From contig CAXKWD010000005.1 of assembly GCA_964059195.1 (NCBI GenBank), positions 39,075,825-39,139,824 of the forward strand: 64,000 nt of DNA, in the 5' to 3' direction. The stretch is from Ectobius pallidus. Taxonomy: Eukaryota > Arthropoda > Insecta > Blattodea > Ectobiidae. Below the pieces are notes generated by a model. That model saw only the letters and a list, made by a program, of their open reading frames with translations. It made no database searches and was not told the origin of the DNA. This document shows positions 21,109 through 33,460 of the stretch, in pieces (positions within the stretch are counted from its first letter, which is position 1; every line of letters begins with the position of its first letter). The position numbers and the translations under genes are program-made.

Positions 21109-23935
21109 ACATTGTTTCATATTTTCCAAAAGATCGGCTAAAAATGCTTCCTAATTCACACATCTCTTCTTTGTTTCTTTACGAATCACGAAGTTATCGT
21201 CAGGGCATATATTTCTTCATCATATACTGTAGGCCTGCATGCCTATAAACTATATTTATTGGACACTTTGGAAATATTTCTTTAAAAACCTGGAATAAAT
21301 ATCCGTTTGTTTGTATGAAATATAGTCAATCATCTGTTAGGTCGCGTGAAGATTCGAAAACTGATTGCGATGAAATTCGAAAAATAAGATAGTAGCACTT
21401 CTCTAAATTGTTATCATATTGTAATCTAGCTGGCAGTTCAAGAAAGTTCAAAAGGTTAAAAAGACTAGACTTATATAACCAGCTGTAGACTTTTAGAAAA
21501 TTAAATTAACAAAACATAATTGGAAATCTTTGTTATTGACAACTTGTATTCCTTATAAATTGAAGGATTTATGATGGGCCTACTATATAAATTATAAGTT
21601 TAGTCTATAAATGTGGTATCCATTTAATAAAACTGGATTTCTGTTAGCGTTGAAGGAGTGTTAGTTTTATTCAATAAGAATCTCTGCGCATGAAATAAAA
21701 ATAATTACAAGACAACTCATTCAAAATTCAGGAGTAAATGTTCCTAACCTAATGTCAAAGCAAGATTGTATCGCTATTAGCCGTAGAATATCGGTGAAGC
21801 CTATTGTAAAAACGCATAATAAAATTTAATTAAAGATTAAACTTATAACCTTAAACTTATAACCTTAAACTTATTAAACTTATAACATGCCTTATCAGCA
21901 GTCCTACGAGAAGAATAACTAAAAAGGTATCTAACGTAAAATTAAGAGTTCTTATTTTAAACATTAACACTCATTGAAAGACTAAATTCAATGCCAAATC
22001 GTTTGCGAATTTCAGTGTTCAAATAACTGACGATGAATAGACATTTTATCAAGATGTTCGATAAATAATACAAGTTGCTCTAGTACAATAGAAAGCAAAG
22101 AAATTAGAAAAAGGGGTTGCTGTAGGCTAAAACGTGGTGAAGATTTGCACAATACACCAGACAACCAATACATCTGCGAAATACGAAAAAATCTTACAGG
22201 ACGTATATAATAGTCTGATAGTCTATGGTCACTTTTTTTGTGGAAATTCATTTAATAAAACCAATTAAGGTGTGTTGGTACCTGTGGTCCTTCACGTAAT
22301 CCTTATGAGAGCGCGTAGAAAAAGAGTTGACGGCGAGACTCTTCACACTGACTACTCAGTACGTTTCACCTGGTCACGAATGCTGTTTCAACACTGAGGA
22401 GGGGCTTATTTGATTAAGAGGTATTCCTCTTCCATCTTACTGACGTCAAGTGTCACTTTCTCTTGCACCACCTTCCCCTGGTGGGCGGTAGTATTCGCTT
22501 TCGAACATAATCTGCCAGGTATTTCTTAAATGGTGATTGGTTGTCAATATAAGAATACCAACCTTTCAATTTTGTGCAAATATTTGGACTGCCTTACAAT
22601 GGCTTCCGTAGCTGATAATTGATAACTTATGTGAATTTTTTTTTTTCATAGCAGACATCTCTGGGAATTCCTTAAGTTGTTTCCCTTACTGAAACACTCA
22701 AAGGTATGAAAGTCTTGTTTCATTGTTTGTACAATACTCCCACCTTCAATTCTGATTTTGTTTCTCTAGAATAGCCTGTATGGAAAATAATTCTAGACAC
22801 ATAGCAAACCTTTCATATAAATGCGATCGATCACTTTCCAGTCTATCAGATTGACATATATTGGCTGAACTATGAACTCGGTGTGGATTTCCTCAATGGT
22901 ATCGTTTGCTTGAATTTGTTTATGGGAACAGATGAACAGAAATGTATGTATCTATTATAGACATGTAGCCTATTTATATAGGCTTAGCCTATGTTCATCG
23001 ATTATGATTAACTGGGCGGATTTTAAGGGTATTCACAACAAGCATTCGGAATGGCCCTATTGTGGTCCTATAACTTTTTTAAAAAGTTTATTAAGTTCTG
23101 GTCTTATTTTTATTTTAGTTTAGTTTATTTGTCTGGTCGTAATAATGGAACAAAATTACTAGCGTATATTTGCAAGGTGACACTACCCGCCGAACCTTCT
23201 AAACAAAATAATGCTTACTGGTCGTATCTAGCAAGAGAAACAACCATAAATGTAGCCTATGCTTTTCCCACCCTCTTCAGAATCCTAATTCTAATAGGCC
23301 CTGCTTCTGAAGTTTCTGATTGATGTTTGCAATATAAAGTGTCTGGAATCTCCCCATGTAACTTATAAACAACTATATCTTTCAATAACCATTTATGAAG
23401 TATAGAAAATAGCTTGTCTTACTTTTGGGGCAGAATAATGAAGTATAGTCCACAAGATCTAACATAACTAGGGAATACACAGGATTTTTAAAATTTCAGT
23501 TTATTAATGTTACACACGTTAAGAGTGAAGATTTTTGGGTTAGTAGGCCTAAATATCCAATCTAGTACTTGCCTGAGCGACTAGGGAAACCAAGAAAAAT
23601 CCCAAGTATAATTTGAACTCGGGACCTCTCAGACGCTATCGCCTGAACCATACCACTTCGAGATTTATTAAATGTTAAACTGATATAAAAATACAACTTT
23701 TATTATAGTTCTTATAACTATCTCCTAAAAGTAACATTAAATTAATAAACTGTGCAAAATATGTTGCACAAACTTTCTCACATAGGATTATACGTGTTGG
23801 GATTTGAATTATTGAGGTTTTTAGATTTACGAAATAAACCAGTAGGGCTATATACTATTCAAAAATTAATGTACGACCTCCATATAGGTATACTAGTCAT
23901 ATCACATGTTTAGGTTTACCAGTAAACTATTTTAA
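21109..23935. other. No recognised gene; minor repeats and a CRE-like octamer
   Basis: A 14-bp tandem (AACTTATAACCTTA type) sits near 21839-21880. TGACGTCA, the CREB/ATF consensus, is at 22441-22448, with no gene visible beside it. Near 23595-23665 the minus strand has a weak tRNA-like head (GAGTTCAAATTA in B-box position). Frames at 22932-23323 resemble nothing known. Confidence 0.4.
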
Positions 23936-23937
23936 TA

Positions 23938-24558
23938 CAGTAGAACTCCAATTAGACCGCCGGCGTGGTCTTGTGGTTAGCGTCGCTGACTACAGATCCG
24001 TCGGCCCGGGTTCAATCCCCGGTACCCTCTCGGATTTTCTGAGGTAGGGAGGTCTGGAGGTCTGGTAAGGGTGCACTCAGCCTCATGGTTCAAATTGAGG
24101 AGCTACTTGGAAACCACCATTAACGGCCGTGGGTGTCGGTATGCTGACCACATGCCCCCAATCCTGCCGTCTGCCTATGGTAGATTACGCAGCGGTCGGG
24201 TGGTAGGCCTTGTCCCATCGGGGTTGTCTCACCACGGAGTTTAGTTTTTTTAGAACTCGAATTATCCGGATTAATAGGGACCGAACCCGATCTGGATAAT
24301 GAAAAAAAAAAACTAAATTTTACTGTACTGCACTTACATAAAGTGTCATATCTTGAACAAATCGGTCAGAGTCAGTTGTTTTGCTGACAAACTGTCGATT
24401 TTACAGATAAAAGTTTTTCTTTTTCACAAAAGAACAAATGGCTCTGAAAGAGGGTTTCCCGCTGCTCGCTGCTGCAAAACCACTTGAATACGGCCTCAAA
24501 ACAATCCGGATAATTGTAGATCTGGCTAGTTAGAGTTCGGATAATTAGAGTTCTACTG
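23938..24558. mobile_element. pogo/Tigger-like TIR element
   Basis: The ends are CAGTAGAACTC... at the left and ...GAGTTCTACTG at the right, flanked by TA on both sides, as made by Tc1/mariner-pogo transposases. The motif AATTATCCGGATTAATAGGGACCG near 24260 is of the ATCCGG/GGGACCG type common to Tigger-like ends. It is interrupted just inside the left end by SINE D. Without the SINE it is about 310 bp, too short for a transposase, so it is non-autonomous. Confidence 0.8.
23941..24264 (+). mobile_element. SINE D, full-length copy
   Basis: The body (23955-24250) starts with a tRNA-like head: A-box-like TGGTCTTGTGG and B-box GGTTCAATCCC. The 3' half is shared with copies at 20951-21095 and ~61660-61815. 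Target duplications TAGAACTCCAATTA (23941-23954) and TAGAACTCGAATTA (24251-24264) differ by one base and lie within the left end of the Tigger-like element, so the SINE is the younger of the two. Its tail is T-rich (AGTTTAGTTTTTT). Confidence 0.9.
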
Positions 24559-24559
24559 T

Positions 24560-25978
24560 AATTCATTTGTGAGCATCTGTATCTGTTGCTCGATGATGTC
24601 TTCTTGACTGATATTCAGTTTAAACGAATATGATATTGGGTGATAGAGCGGCGATGAGTTAGGCCTGTGGAAAGTAAACACGTCCTACAAGTCCGGCATT
24701 AGCCTTTACGAATGAAGAAACCATCAAAAACTCAAGTCATAAGGTTTGAGATATGAACCCATGACTTCTTACCTCGGCCACCTCGCTCGGATTGGTTTTA
24801 TTGTATTCATTACGATTCAGGATGCCTATACTGCATTTCACAGTAGGCCTAATAAGTTAATTGTAGTTTTCTTGTTACTGTAGGAAACAAAAGAATATCA
24901 TCAACTTTTAATTAATGTATGTTCTGTCCTTCTGTATCTAAATCATACGTTAGTTTTTATCTTGATACTTATTAAATTTATAAAGAACTGCGAAAGACAA
25001 AAATGTCCATTTTAATTCCCTCTACAGTTTACTATGGTAAGCTTTCATGTATCGCCTATTGTAATGGAGATGGTCTAGAAAAATAAAAAAATACAACGAG
25101 TAAAGTATCCCCCTACGTAATTTTTACAGAAAAACCAATATAGCCATTTTAATAGCCACATATAGATGTTTCGAAATTTTTATTTTTTATTAAAATCGTT
25201 GGACCCATTTTTTTAAAAATTCACAAATTTTGAAAAAACGCCTTAATATAATAGTTATAACTTAGTATCCAAATTCATTTCGATTCGATGAAATCTCAAA
25301 CTTCTTTAATGAAAAGAAGTAAATACAATTAACCGTTTACCCTCTACGCTTGTCCACAGACAGACGGATAGACAGGCAGACGTCATTCCAAAAACACTTT
25401 TTTCGGTTCCGAGACATGATGAAACATGTTTTCCGGTGTTAACTCGATTTCGATTTTGGTCACGATCACAACACTTTCTCTTCAGTAGGCTATTTGCGAT
25501 TTATTTTGTATTATCCCAACAACATCTCAGTGCAGGCAAAGGTCTCTTGTTAGAGGGTGGTTTACAAAAAAGCGCCCCGGACCAGCCTTTCCGTGGCACT
25601 AAAAACTACGATTTCTTTACACTAAAGGATATTTCACACAAGTCTCTCAATATTTATAGCTTCTTTCCACTTTTGTCCGTTTACTGCTATTCTAGACCAC
25701 TGGCATCCCAGTTGAACCTTAAACATATCACACCATCACATCCTTTGTCTTCCCACTTTCCTGCTTCCTAACCTGGGCTCCCAAACAATTACAGCAAATG
25801 TGAATTTCTGGGTTCCATTCTAAGCACGTCCTGCTGTTTTGCTGTTCTCGTTGCGTCTTTCAACTTCGTTGTCTTATGGATGCCTTCGTGTGATGTTAAG
25901 AAGCTTCTGCTCCATTTTCCTCTAGCAAACTTTTATTATTAGTTAGTGACCATGACTGCGATTCGTATAGTAGTACCG

Positions 25979-25980
<2 letters not shown>
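24560..25980. other. No recognised gene
   Basis: The minus strand at about 24735-24795 holds a weak tRNA-like relic (GTGGCCGAGGT and GGTTCATATCTC). Near 25365 a run of ACAGACAGACGGATAGACAGGC-type units is a degenerate tetranucleotide repeat also seen near 62505. The frame at 25436-25771 is not recognised. Confidence 0.4.

Positions 25981-26021
<41 letters not shown>
25981..26021 (+). repeat. (AT)n microsatellite
   Basis: About 19 AT units, followed by a short ACACAC stretch. It lies beyond the 3' end of LINE A. Confidence 0.95.
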
Positions 26022-26024
<3 letters not shown>

Positions 26025-26039
26025 GGCTATATACACATA

Positions 26040-26692
26040 TACATATTTCTTAACCTTCATATTAATGGATTTATTAAATAAGATAAATTTTAAACTTCAA
26101 AATTTCTTCCATGCTTTCGCGACTCTTCTTTCCATTTCTTTCTAAATGTGATTTTTACATGAAACTTTTTGGCATAAATAGGTGTATTCTTTAATGTAAT
26201 CAATTTTATTATTGTTGATCTGAGTGGATATTTTCTCCCTGTGGTCATTTCTGTTTTTGTCACATTGATTTGAAGGCCCATTTGCTTGCTATGCTTGAAA
26301 ACTTCTTCTAATATATCCTTGGCTTCTCTATCTGTTTCAGTTATGATAACAATGTCATCTGCAAAGGGGAGGTTGAACAGCTTTCTTCGATTAATATTCA
26401 CTCCATAATGTCCCTTAATTCTACAGAAAACTTCTTTCATTTAAGATATGAATAATTTTGGATATACCGGGTTCCCCTGTTGGACCCCCCTTTGCAACGG
26501 TGTTTCTTCCCCCATCTTGCCCACTTTTATTCTCACTTTGTTGTTTGGGTAGCTTATAGTTGACCTAGAATCCTGATGTACTTTTTATGTACGCTTTGCC
26601 GTTGCAGTGGTCGTAAGATGGAACATGTTCCATTGAGTCAAAAGCCTTTGCAAAATCGACAAATATTGTATATAGCTTTAGGTTATATAGCT
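26040..26692 (-). pseudogene. LINE A, 3' segment (RT palm and beyond)
   Basis: The minus strand reads YTIFVDFAKAFDS at 26632-26678, GVQQGNP near 26480 and LPFADDIVIITET near 26340-26378, with KQMGLQINVTKTE following: the catalytic core of a non-LTR RT. A shift and stop occur between these boxes. The frame ends at 26090 in a basic tail. The upstream half is 3 kb away at 29749-31527, separated by LINE B. Motif style suggests an RTE-like clade. Confidence 0.85.
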
Positions 26693-26895
26693 ACTTTTAT
26701 AAACAACAGTTCTGATACTATTACATTAAAAGCTATGACAGAGAGTAGGCTACTCTCTCTCAAGCAACAATATGGTTCAGAGCAAATGGATTCCTACTGA
26801 ATGAGAGTAAGACTCAGTCAATGGTATTTAGCCTAAGAGACACATCTATGTTTGATAGTCCAGATAGTGTTAAGTTTTTAGGTATTTATCTAGAT

Positions 26896-28999
26896 CAGGG
26901 TCGGGAACGAAGGCACTGAAGGCGCGAAGTTACCCTCCCTCTCGTCCCCACTACTCTATTTCAGGAGCGAGGTAATGACAACTAAACCGGTTGACTCAGA
27001 GACTAGTCGCGTGGCAATAAACCTGTTCAGTGCTGGCTTGTGTGCAACATGAGTGAACGAAGAGTATTTAATCGGGACTGGGAGAACAAGTATTTTTTTC
27101 TTCAAGATGATACAGCACAGGGTTTGATATGTCCTACTATTATTGACTACATTACAAGCTTTACCATCAGGAGGAATTTCAATTCGGCTCATGTTGGAAC
27201 CTAAGGCGAGGTTCTATTACCAACAGAATTGTTGATCTGGCAAAAGTTTGGAGAAACGGTTGATAGACATTGTTCATTTTCCCTTGCCATGGACGAAACT
27301 ACTGAAAATAAAGATACTGCTCAACTTGCTGTGTTTATAAGACGTGTAGATACAGAATTAGCTGGACATTTATTCAATGAAAGATCACGCACGCGGTGAA
27401 GATATTTTTGAGGCAGTGATGATGATAGCGTGAAAGTTTAAGCTTGAATGGGACAAGTTGGTCTGCGTAGCTACAGCTCCAGCAATGGTGGGGAAAAAAA
27501 TGGGTCTAATAGTGAGACTGCGAAAATTCCTTTGTAGCTTTGTAGCCATTCACTGCATTATTCACAGGGAAGCACTGTGTGCAAAATCAGCTACTTTGAA
27601 TAACGTAATTGGATACCTGTGTTAAGATTGTGAATGTAATCAGAGCGCATGCTCTGCGGCATAGACAATTTCAGGAAATTTTGATACTCACAGATTCCGA
27701 ATACTTAGATTTACCATACTTCTGCCAGGTAAGATGGCTAACCAGAGGCAAAATGTTGCAAAGAATGTTTGATCTACGGAAATAATACTATCCTAGCAAC
27801 CAAAGGGATTGCAGTTCCAGAACTTAAAGATGATACTTTTGTTTGTGATTTAGCGTTCGTAAGCGATTTAACGGTTCACGTAAATGAACTTAACCTTTGT
27901 TTACAAGTTAAACACAACAAGATTGTACATTTAAGTTTTAACAGACTGTGTGAAAACATTCAATCAGAAATTAAATATGTGGCAGAGCCAAATAGAAGAG
28001 AATAAATTGCACCATTTCCCATCCTTAAAATCGGTTATGAAAGATGAATTGCTTGATATGAAAGAAAATATATGGCACTATTACAGGAGTTATCAGGAGC
28101 ATTCTCAGATAAATTTGTAGCAGTGCAAGCGTTAGACAATGGCTGCAGGCTTTTCGAAAATCCATTTACATTATGATCCTTTGGTGGGCCATGAGGAACT
28201 GTAATTGGAATCAATTAACCTTCAAAGCAGCACACCATTGCGCAGTTCAGGAAAACTTGGTTTGGATTTATACACTTCACAGCCGAAAACATTTCCCAAG
28301 CTGCGCGTTTTGCAAGTAAATTACTGGCCATGTTTGGTACTACTTATCAATTTGAACAACTTTTCAGCCTATTGACCTAGAACAAGAGCTTGCTGGGAAG
28401 TCACATTTCTGATGAATATCTACGATGTGTTCTATGTTTAAGTTCATCGAGTTTGTAGTCGGATATTAAAAAAGATAATATCTGCAAAGAGACTAAAAAG
28501 ATGCCAACTGTCTAAATTAACACAGTGCCATTAAGAATACGTCAATATGTAATAATGTACGTTTAAATAATGTCAATACACTATTCAGCTAAATTGTGAC
28601 GTTTATTTTGAGAATTACGGTGTAGAAATCACTTAAATGCCACTAGTAACATAAGGGAAATAAGGAGAACTAATTAATAAATAATGTCAATTATATAGAC
28701 CTGCTTTTCTAAGCTCAAGGCTTGATTAGAATATTAGAACTGTGCTTAACGTTGCCATTGCGTCTTTCCTCATGGTACCTAGTTGTCCCATTACCTTTCT
28801 TTGTGCCTTCCTAGCCAACTCTTCAGCAGTTCAAGAGATATTCATTTCATTACTTAAAAGATCTCTCATCCAATATCCGAGGTACCGCCACTGTAGCATG
28901 TGTCACGAATCTGCCTACCTCTCAGGTAGAAGGAATGGGGATGGGGCGAGCGTAGGGGTAGAGAACTTCTCACTCTCAGTGCATTGCTTGCCAAGCCTG
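26896..28999 (+). mobile_element. hAT element inside LINE B
   Basis: The left end CAGGGTCGGGAACGAAGGCAC and the complement of the right end (CAGGCTTGGCAAGCAATGCA) are imperfect TIRs, about 15 of 21 positions alike. It is flanked by a perfect 8-bp duplication ATCTAGAT (26888-26895 and 29000-29007). Length is 2104 bp, enough for a transposase, and a decayed one is present at 27051-28515. Removing the element and one duplication restores the LINE B frame between FLGIYLD and GKLSWEPH. Confidence 0.9.
27051..28515 (+). pseudogene. hAT transposase relic, GTF2IRD2/ZBED-like
   Basis: The frame opens MSERRVFNRDWENKYFF, an N-terminus known from GTF2IRD2/SCAND3-like transposases. It is followed in broken frames by SLAMDETTENKDTAQLAVFI (catalytic-region DET box, ~27285), KIVNVIRAH (~27630), GIAVPELKDDTFVCDLAFVS (27805-27867) and the C-terminal dimerisation segment SDEYLRCVLCLSSSSL (~28410). 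At least half a dozen stops and shifts are visible, many at positions where CGA would become TGA. The family is known to have given rise to host genes by domestication, but this copy is dead. Confidence 0.8.
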
Positions 29000-29002
29000 A
29001 TC

Positions 29003-29599
29003 TAGATGGAAAGCTTTCTTGGGAACCTCACATCAAATATTTAACTATTAGATTAGGTGATCTACTTGCTGAAGAATTTGAAATATCATATAGCAGACAC
29101 CTACATTAAATCAGCGTATTTTGCTTTCTTTCATAGCATAATTTCTTATGGTGTCCTACTATGGGGTAATTGTAGCCATGCTCAAGATATTCTGTTACTC
29201 CAAAAGAGAGCTATTAGAATAATTACTGATGCACATAAACTTGAACACTGTAAGCCTTTGTTTATTAAATCAAAAGTTATGACCGTTATAAATTTATACA
29301 TATACAATGTGTTATTGTATACCAGGAATAATCTACCAAGTCAACAACTTAGACAGGACGTACATTCACACAACACAAGAAATAGAAACTTTATTGATGT
29401 ACCTTTTTACAGGCTATCTAAGTCACTCAAAAGCTATCATGTAGTGGGAATGAAATGTTATAATATGCTATCAATAAGTGTGCTTAATTACCCAGTTGAC
29501 AAGTTTAAACATAAGCTATATGACTGGTTGGTTGGTCATCCATTTTATTCCCTTGACGAGTTCTTTGAATTTAGTACTACTAAATCAATTATCTTTTGA
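29003..29599 (+). pseudogene. LINE B C-terminal region
   Basis: The 180-residue frame from 29057 contains YFAFFHSIISYGVLLWG, LLLQKRAIRIITDAHKLEHC and HNTRNRNFIDVPFYRLSKS, the conserved post-RT region of Jockey/CR1-type LINEs (same layout as LINE C and LINE F). It is intact over this span, unlike the 5' parts. Confidence 0.85.
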
Positions 29600-29748
29600 T
29601 ATTTTAACTCTTGGTTGTTTGTAAATTATTTTGTTTATAGTACTATTATGTATATATATGTAGGCATGCATTTTAAATGTAAAACTGACTTTGTCTATTG
29701 CTTCTTTGTAAGCTTAATGACAATAAAATATTATTATTATTATTATTA

Positions 29749-31527
29749 TGTTCATTTACTTTTCTGTTAGTTGTGTCAGCACTTGGAGGTGATCTATTGT
29801 TGAGTAGCCTCGTCGAAAACTTGCTTGCTCAGGAGGTTGACTATCTTCTATTATTGAACTTATTCGTTTGATAATCACTGCTGAGAAGAATTTGTATATA
29901 TTAGCCATCAAGCTTATTGGATGATAGTAATCTATGTCTTTTGAGGAGCCTATTTTATGGAGGAAAATAATAGTAGGCCTGTTTGAGAGCCAATGTTCAG
30001 GCAATTCTTCGGTTTCCATTATCTTGTTCAACAGAAGAACCAACATTTCAATAAGTTCCTGAGATTCAATTTTGAGGTATTCGTTAGTAATTCCATCTTC
30101 GCCAGGGCATTTTTTTACAGGTTTTTGATTGCTGCTTCTATTTCAGATGATAGGACTGAGGGTATGTCCTCCACTTCTCTATTTAAGGTAGCCATGTATT
30201 GTATCAGTTGACCTTTCGCATTTGGAATTGTGCTTGTGTAGGTTTTTTTTTCCGATTAGTTATCGCTCATTTGTTTTTTAATTTAGCTTTTCGGTCCAAC
30301 ATTTTCCATGACTAGTTTCTTTTCTTGTTCTTTTAGTAGATTTTGTGGAGTCCATTGCGTCTCTTATTAGATTGAGTTTGCGTTTCCTAATGCCACTTAT
30401 ATGGCTCTCTTTTTAAGCTTATTGATCTCTCTGTAGTCTTCTTCGTTGTCTGTGAATTTCTTCATTAGCCACTCTCTGATCTCTAGTATTTGTTTTGTTT
30501 CTTCACTAAGTATGGAAGTCTTTATAGCGTTCGAGGATTGCTTCATTTTCTTCTTGTGATATGCTGTCCTCTATTTTCGAGTAAAGACTCTGTACATCAC
30601 CTAAATCTTTAGCCTACTGTTTATTTCTCTCAAGTATCTGCGTAGGCCGTCAGTATACTTGGTTTTGTCCCAATCTGACGCTCTGTTTATTTTTCTTTTG
30701 TGCCGTTTGCTTCTGATTAGTTTATTATCCATAACCCTGACATCCTGTGGTCTGTGTTAATTTAAGACGATTTATAACGTTTAAAAGTTCAAATCTGACA
30801 CCAGGATTAGATTGTCTCTCAAAATATAATCGATCTCATGTTTTATGTTTCCGTCTGGGCTTCGCCATGTCAATTTGTCTTTCATGAGTTTGTTGAAGAA
30901 CGTCTTTATAATATTCATTTTACTACTTTGAGCGAAATGCATTAATTTTCTTCCCCTGTTGTTTATTTTCCCAAATCCGTAAGGTCCAACAGCTGATTCG
31001 ATGTGGTTGGAATTTTTACCTATCTTCCTGTTAAAATCTCCCATTACAAAGTTACTATGGATCTGTGTTCATGTAGGATAGCTTCTAATTCGTTATACAG
31101 TTCATTTAATTCTTCTTTTCTAGTTTGTGTAGGTGGGTATACTCGTATTACTTGTCATTGTTGTTTTTCTGAATTTTAACATTCCGATTATCTCTTCGAT
31201 ATTGTTCTTTATTCTTCTCAAGATAGTGAATTATACTCCTTTCTGACCTTCTTGAACTTGTACATGGTGAAATATGTCGCCATTGCTAATTTCTATTATT
31301 TTTGTGGCTTCTCTGCGTACTTCTCCTAAGCCTAGTGTATCAGTTTTAACTTCCTTTAGTGTTACTTCCAATTTCGTCAGCCTCTCTTCGCTGAATAGAG
31401 TTCTCACATTCAGGGTTGCTATTTTTATATTTAGTTTTCTTGTTCTTGTGGTACGATGCTTGCAGTTATTGTGATCCTGCTGCTCAGTCACGAATCTCTC
31501 GATAAACCCGTAAACTCTCATGGGATT
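29749..31527 (-). pseudogene. LINE A, 5' segment (endonuclease to RT fingers)
   Basis: Minus-strand order: NIKIATLNVRTLFSEERL (31440-31380), the N-terminal strand of APE endonucleases; MGDFNRKIG (31044-31018) and HEIDYILRD (~30845-30820), the later catalytic boxes; a long decayed linker; then RT fingers with KIGSSKDIDYYHPISLMANI (~29965-29905) and STIDHLQVLTQLTEK (to 29758). The next RT box lies at 26692 beyond LINE B. The 5' edge is placed at about 31527 because similarity to LINE proteins ends there. Confidence 0.85.
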
Positions 31528-32780
31528 ACCTATGAAATAAAATATCGCTCAGATGTGAGAGTTTTCATGAGAACTTGTGTGACAGATCTATGCGAACATA
31601 ATATTATACTTGCTCTACACTTGCAATGGCAAAAAAGGCCCTGTCGAGTGAAAAGTCTACATTATAAACTGAAAGGAGGATGAAAGCTGTTAATAACCTC
31701 AGCGCTAATCTCCACCATGATAAGGAAGACCCGGCGTGTGTGTTCATTAACTTTATTAACATTATGAGCAAATAGAAATGCTGCTTTTAAAATGGTCAAG
31801 TTTAGATGTAAGACTGTAAATACCCCTTATAATGTGTAGGCCTATACATATACCGTTGCTGAAATAATTAAGGGCAGGCCGAAGTGTTGAGAGAGACTTT
31901 CTAAACTACTTGTCCTAGAAACTTGAAATTTTGCACACTTGGTTAAAATTTTTAACTTAAACTAAAGTCAAAATTTCATTATAATATATAATTTTTTTAG
32001 AAATTAATTAATTAAATAAAATTGATTAAAAAAAAATTAAAATGGAAAAATACCTCCTCCGACAGATATTAAAATATGAACCAAACTTCTTTATGTGAGA
32101 TTCTTTGATGCTTTCTTTACAAATGTGCTGATGGGTTTTATATTATACTTTTTTATTTTAAAAATATTTTACCCTGGAAAATGAAAAAAAGTCCCTGGGA
32201 TTATACTATTTTTTTTAAGGACTAAGATATATATTAAAAATCTGTTGAGATTTTATGGCGCACAAGTAGCCTATATTGTGGGAAAAAATTCCACAGCTGT
32301 ATCTCTATTTTTATGGGAGAAGACAGATTTTTAATGTTGAAAAATAACTTGCAAATTGAAGTTCAGAAAACTGCGGTTAAAGTTTACATGCACTAGCAAT
32401 TGGAAGCGCATTTTGGTTTAAAAATGTCAGCAGTACCTGTTAAATGCGTCCAAACGTCATATAATTTTGCACAAGTAGGATATGCTTGATTTTTTAGATT
32501 AAAATAAAAAATCGAATTTTTCTACCAAAAATAGCTAAATCAACACTTCTTTCGTCCTGAGTTGGTTCGCCGAGGAGATAATGGAGGATCACATTTTACA
32601 AAATGTTTGACTCTTAAAGGCACGGACACACAAATACATTCCACTTTACCCGATCAACCGGCCAATTGTACTATCAACTGTAAACTTTGTGGCTTTGTTA
32701 TCGTACACGATATTAATGGGTTCACTAATGACATTGGAAGAAAGAAAAATCTCGACTTAGTAAGCGTTCTTAATTTGATC
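31528..32780. other. A+T-rich interval, possible TIR element
   Basis: No gene. Sequence from CAGGCCGAAGTGTTGA (~31875) to the complement of CAGGACGAAAGAAGTGTTGA (~32563) may be inverted ends of a ~690-bp element, but gaps are needed and no target duplication is seen. Confidence 0.3.
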
Positions 32781-32784
32781 TTCA

Positions 32785-33430
32785 TCTAGCGTTTTCAGAT
32801 TGAATCTCTTTATATCAAAATTTTGCCTACGTCCTTTGCTTAATGAAAGCTTCTCCCAACATCCACAGCTACCAGATAATAATCCGATTCGCAGTCAGTA
32901 CCCCTAAAAATTCGAACATCAATTACTACACTACCTCCTTGCATCCATTAGTACGTGGTCGATTTGATGATGAGTCTTTCCAGCTGGCTAACTATTTATG
33001 AATATCACGATTTGGGAATTGTGCACTCTTTACGATTAAATATTTTTCGATGGAAAAATTCGCCAATCTAGCTCCATTGCCATTGCTCTGAAAGTGGAGA
33101 CTTTCGTTCCCAATCGTGGGCTTGAAAATATTCTCCCTCTCTACTTTCGCATTGAAATCTCCTAGTACAATTTTCATATGATAGGCCCTATGCCGGAAAC
33201 TGATCAAGTTTCGTTGTATTTCCTCATAAAAACTGTCCTTGTCATTATCGACTTTATCTTCTGTTTTTCCATGAACACTCGTAACCAGGGTTCCGTCTAG
33301 GGTATCCAAGTCAATAAAATTAATAATTCCCGGACCATTGCTTTGTGCAGGTTGAGCGAAGTGGAGATGGAGCATGGAGTTACTCGTTGCCTCAACATGT
33401 AAACATTCAGTCATAGTAGAGCACAACATA
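32785..33430 (-). pseudogene. LINE G endonuclease fragment
   Basis: The 145-residue minus frame has DKDSFYEEIQRNLISF, VLGDFNAKV (around residue 90) and LIVKSAQFPNRDIHK, the middle of an APE-type LINE endonuclease. After a frame break it continues with NRPRTNGCKE and then VIDVRIFRGTDCESDYYLVA, where DxDHxL of active enzymes has become ESDYYL. No RT portion follows downstream, so only the endonuclease half remains. It resembles RTE-like insect elements. Confidence 0.8.
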
Positions 33431-33460
33431 ATTGTTCACATTTACAGTCATAAATATAAC

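Larger units (their letters stand above)
26693..29748 (+). mobile_element. LINE B, inserted in LINE A and split by a hAT element
   Basis: Plus-strand LINE: 26693-26895 encodes the RT thumb region (FINNSSDTITLKAM, then WFRANGFLLNESKTQSMVF and VKFLGIYLD), and 29003-29599 continues with GKLSWEPHIKYL and the C-terminal region. It ends with an AATAAA-type signal (29722) and an ATT-repeat tail at 29729-29748. The 5' end is truncated just after the catalytic box position. No clear target duplication exists in LINE A; the two LINE A halves rejoin almost without loss. Confidence 0.85.

Noticed and set aside
22441..22448. CREB/ATF site TGACGTCA
   Set aside because: A single octamer with no gene, TATA or initiator context nearby.
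29993..30211. Plus-strand frame across LINE A
   Set aside because: It is the complement of the RT-coding minus strand. The same holds for 31274-31474 and 15124-15450 with respect to their opposite-strand LINE frames.
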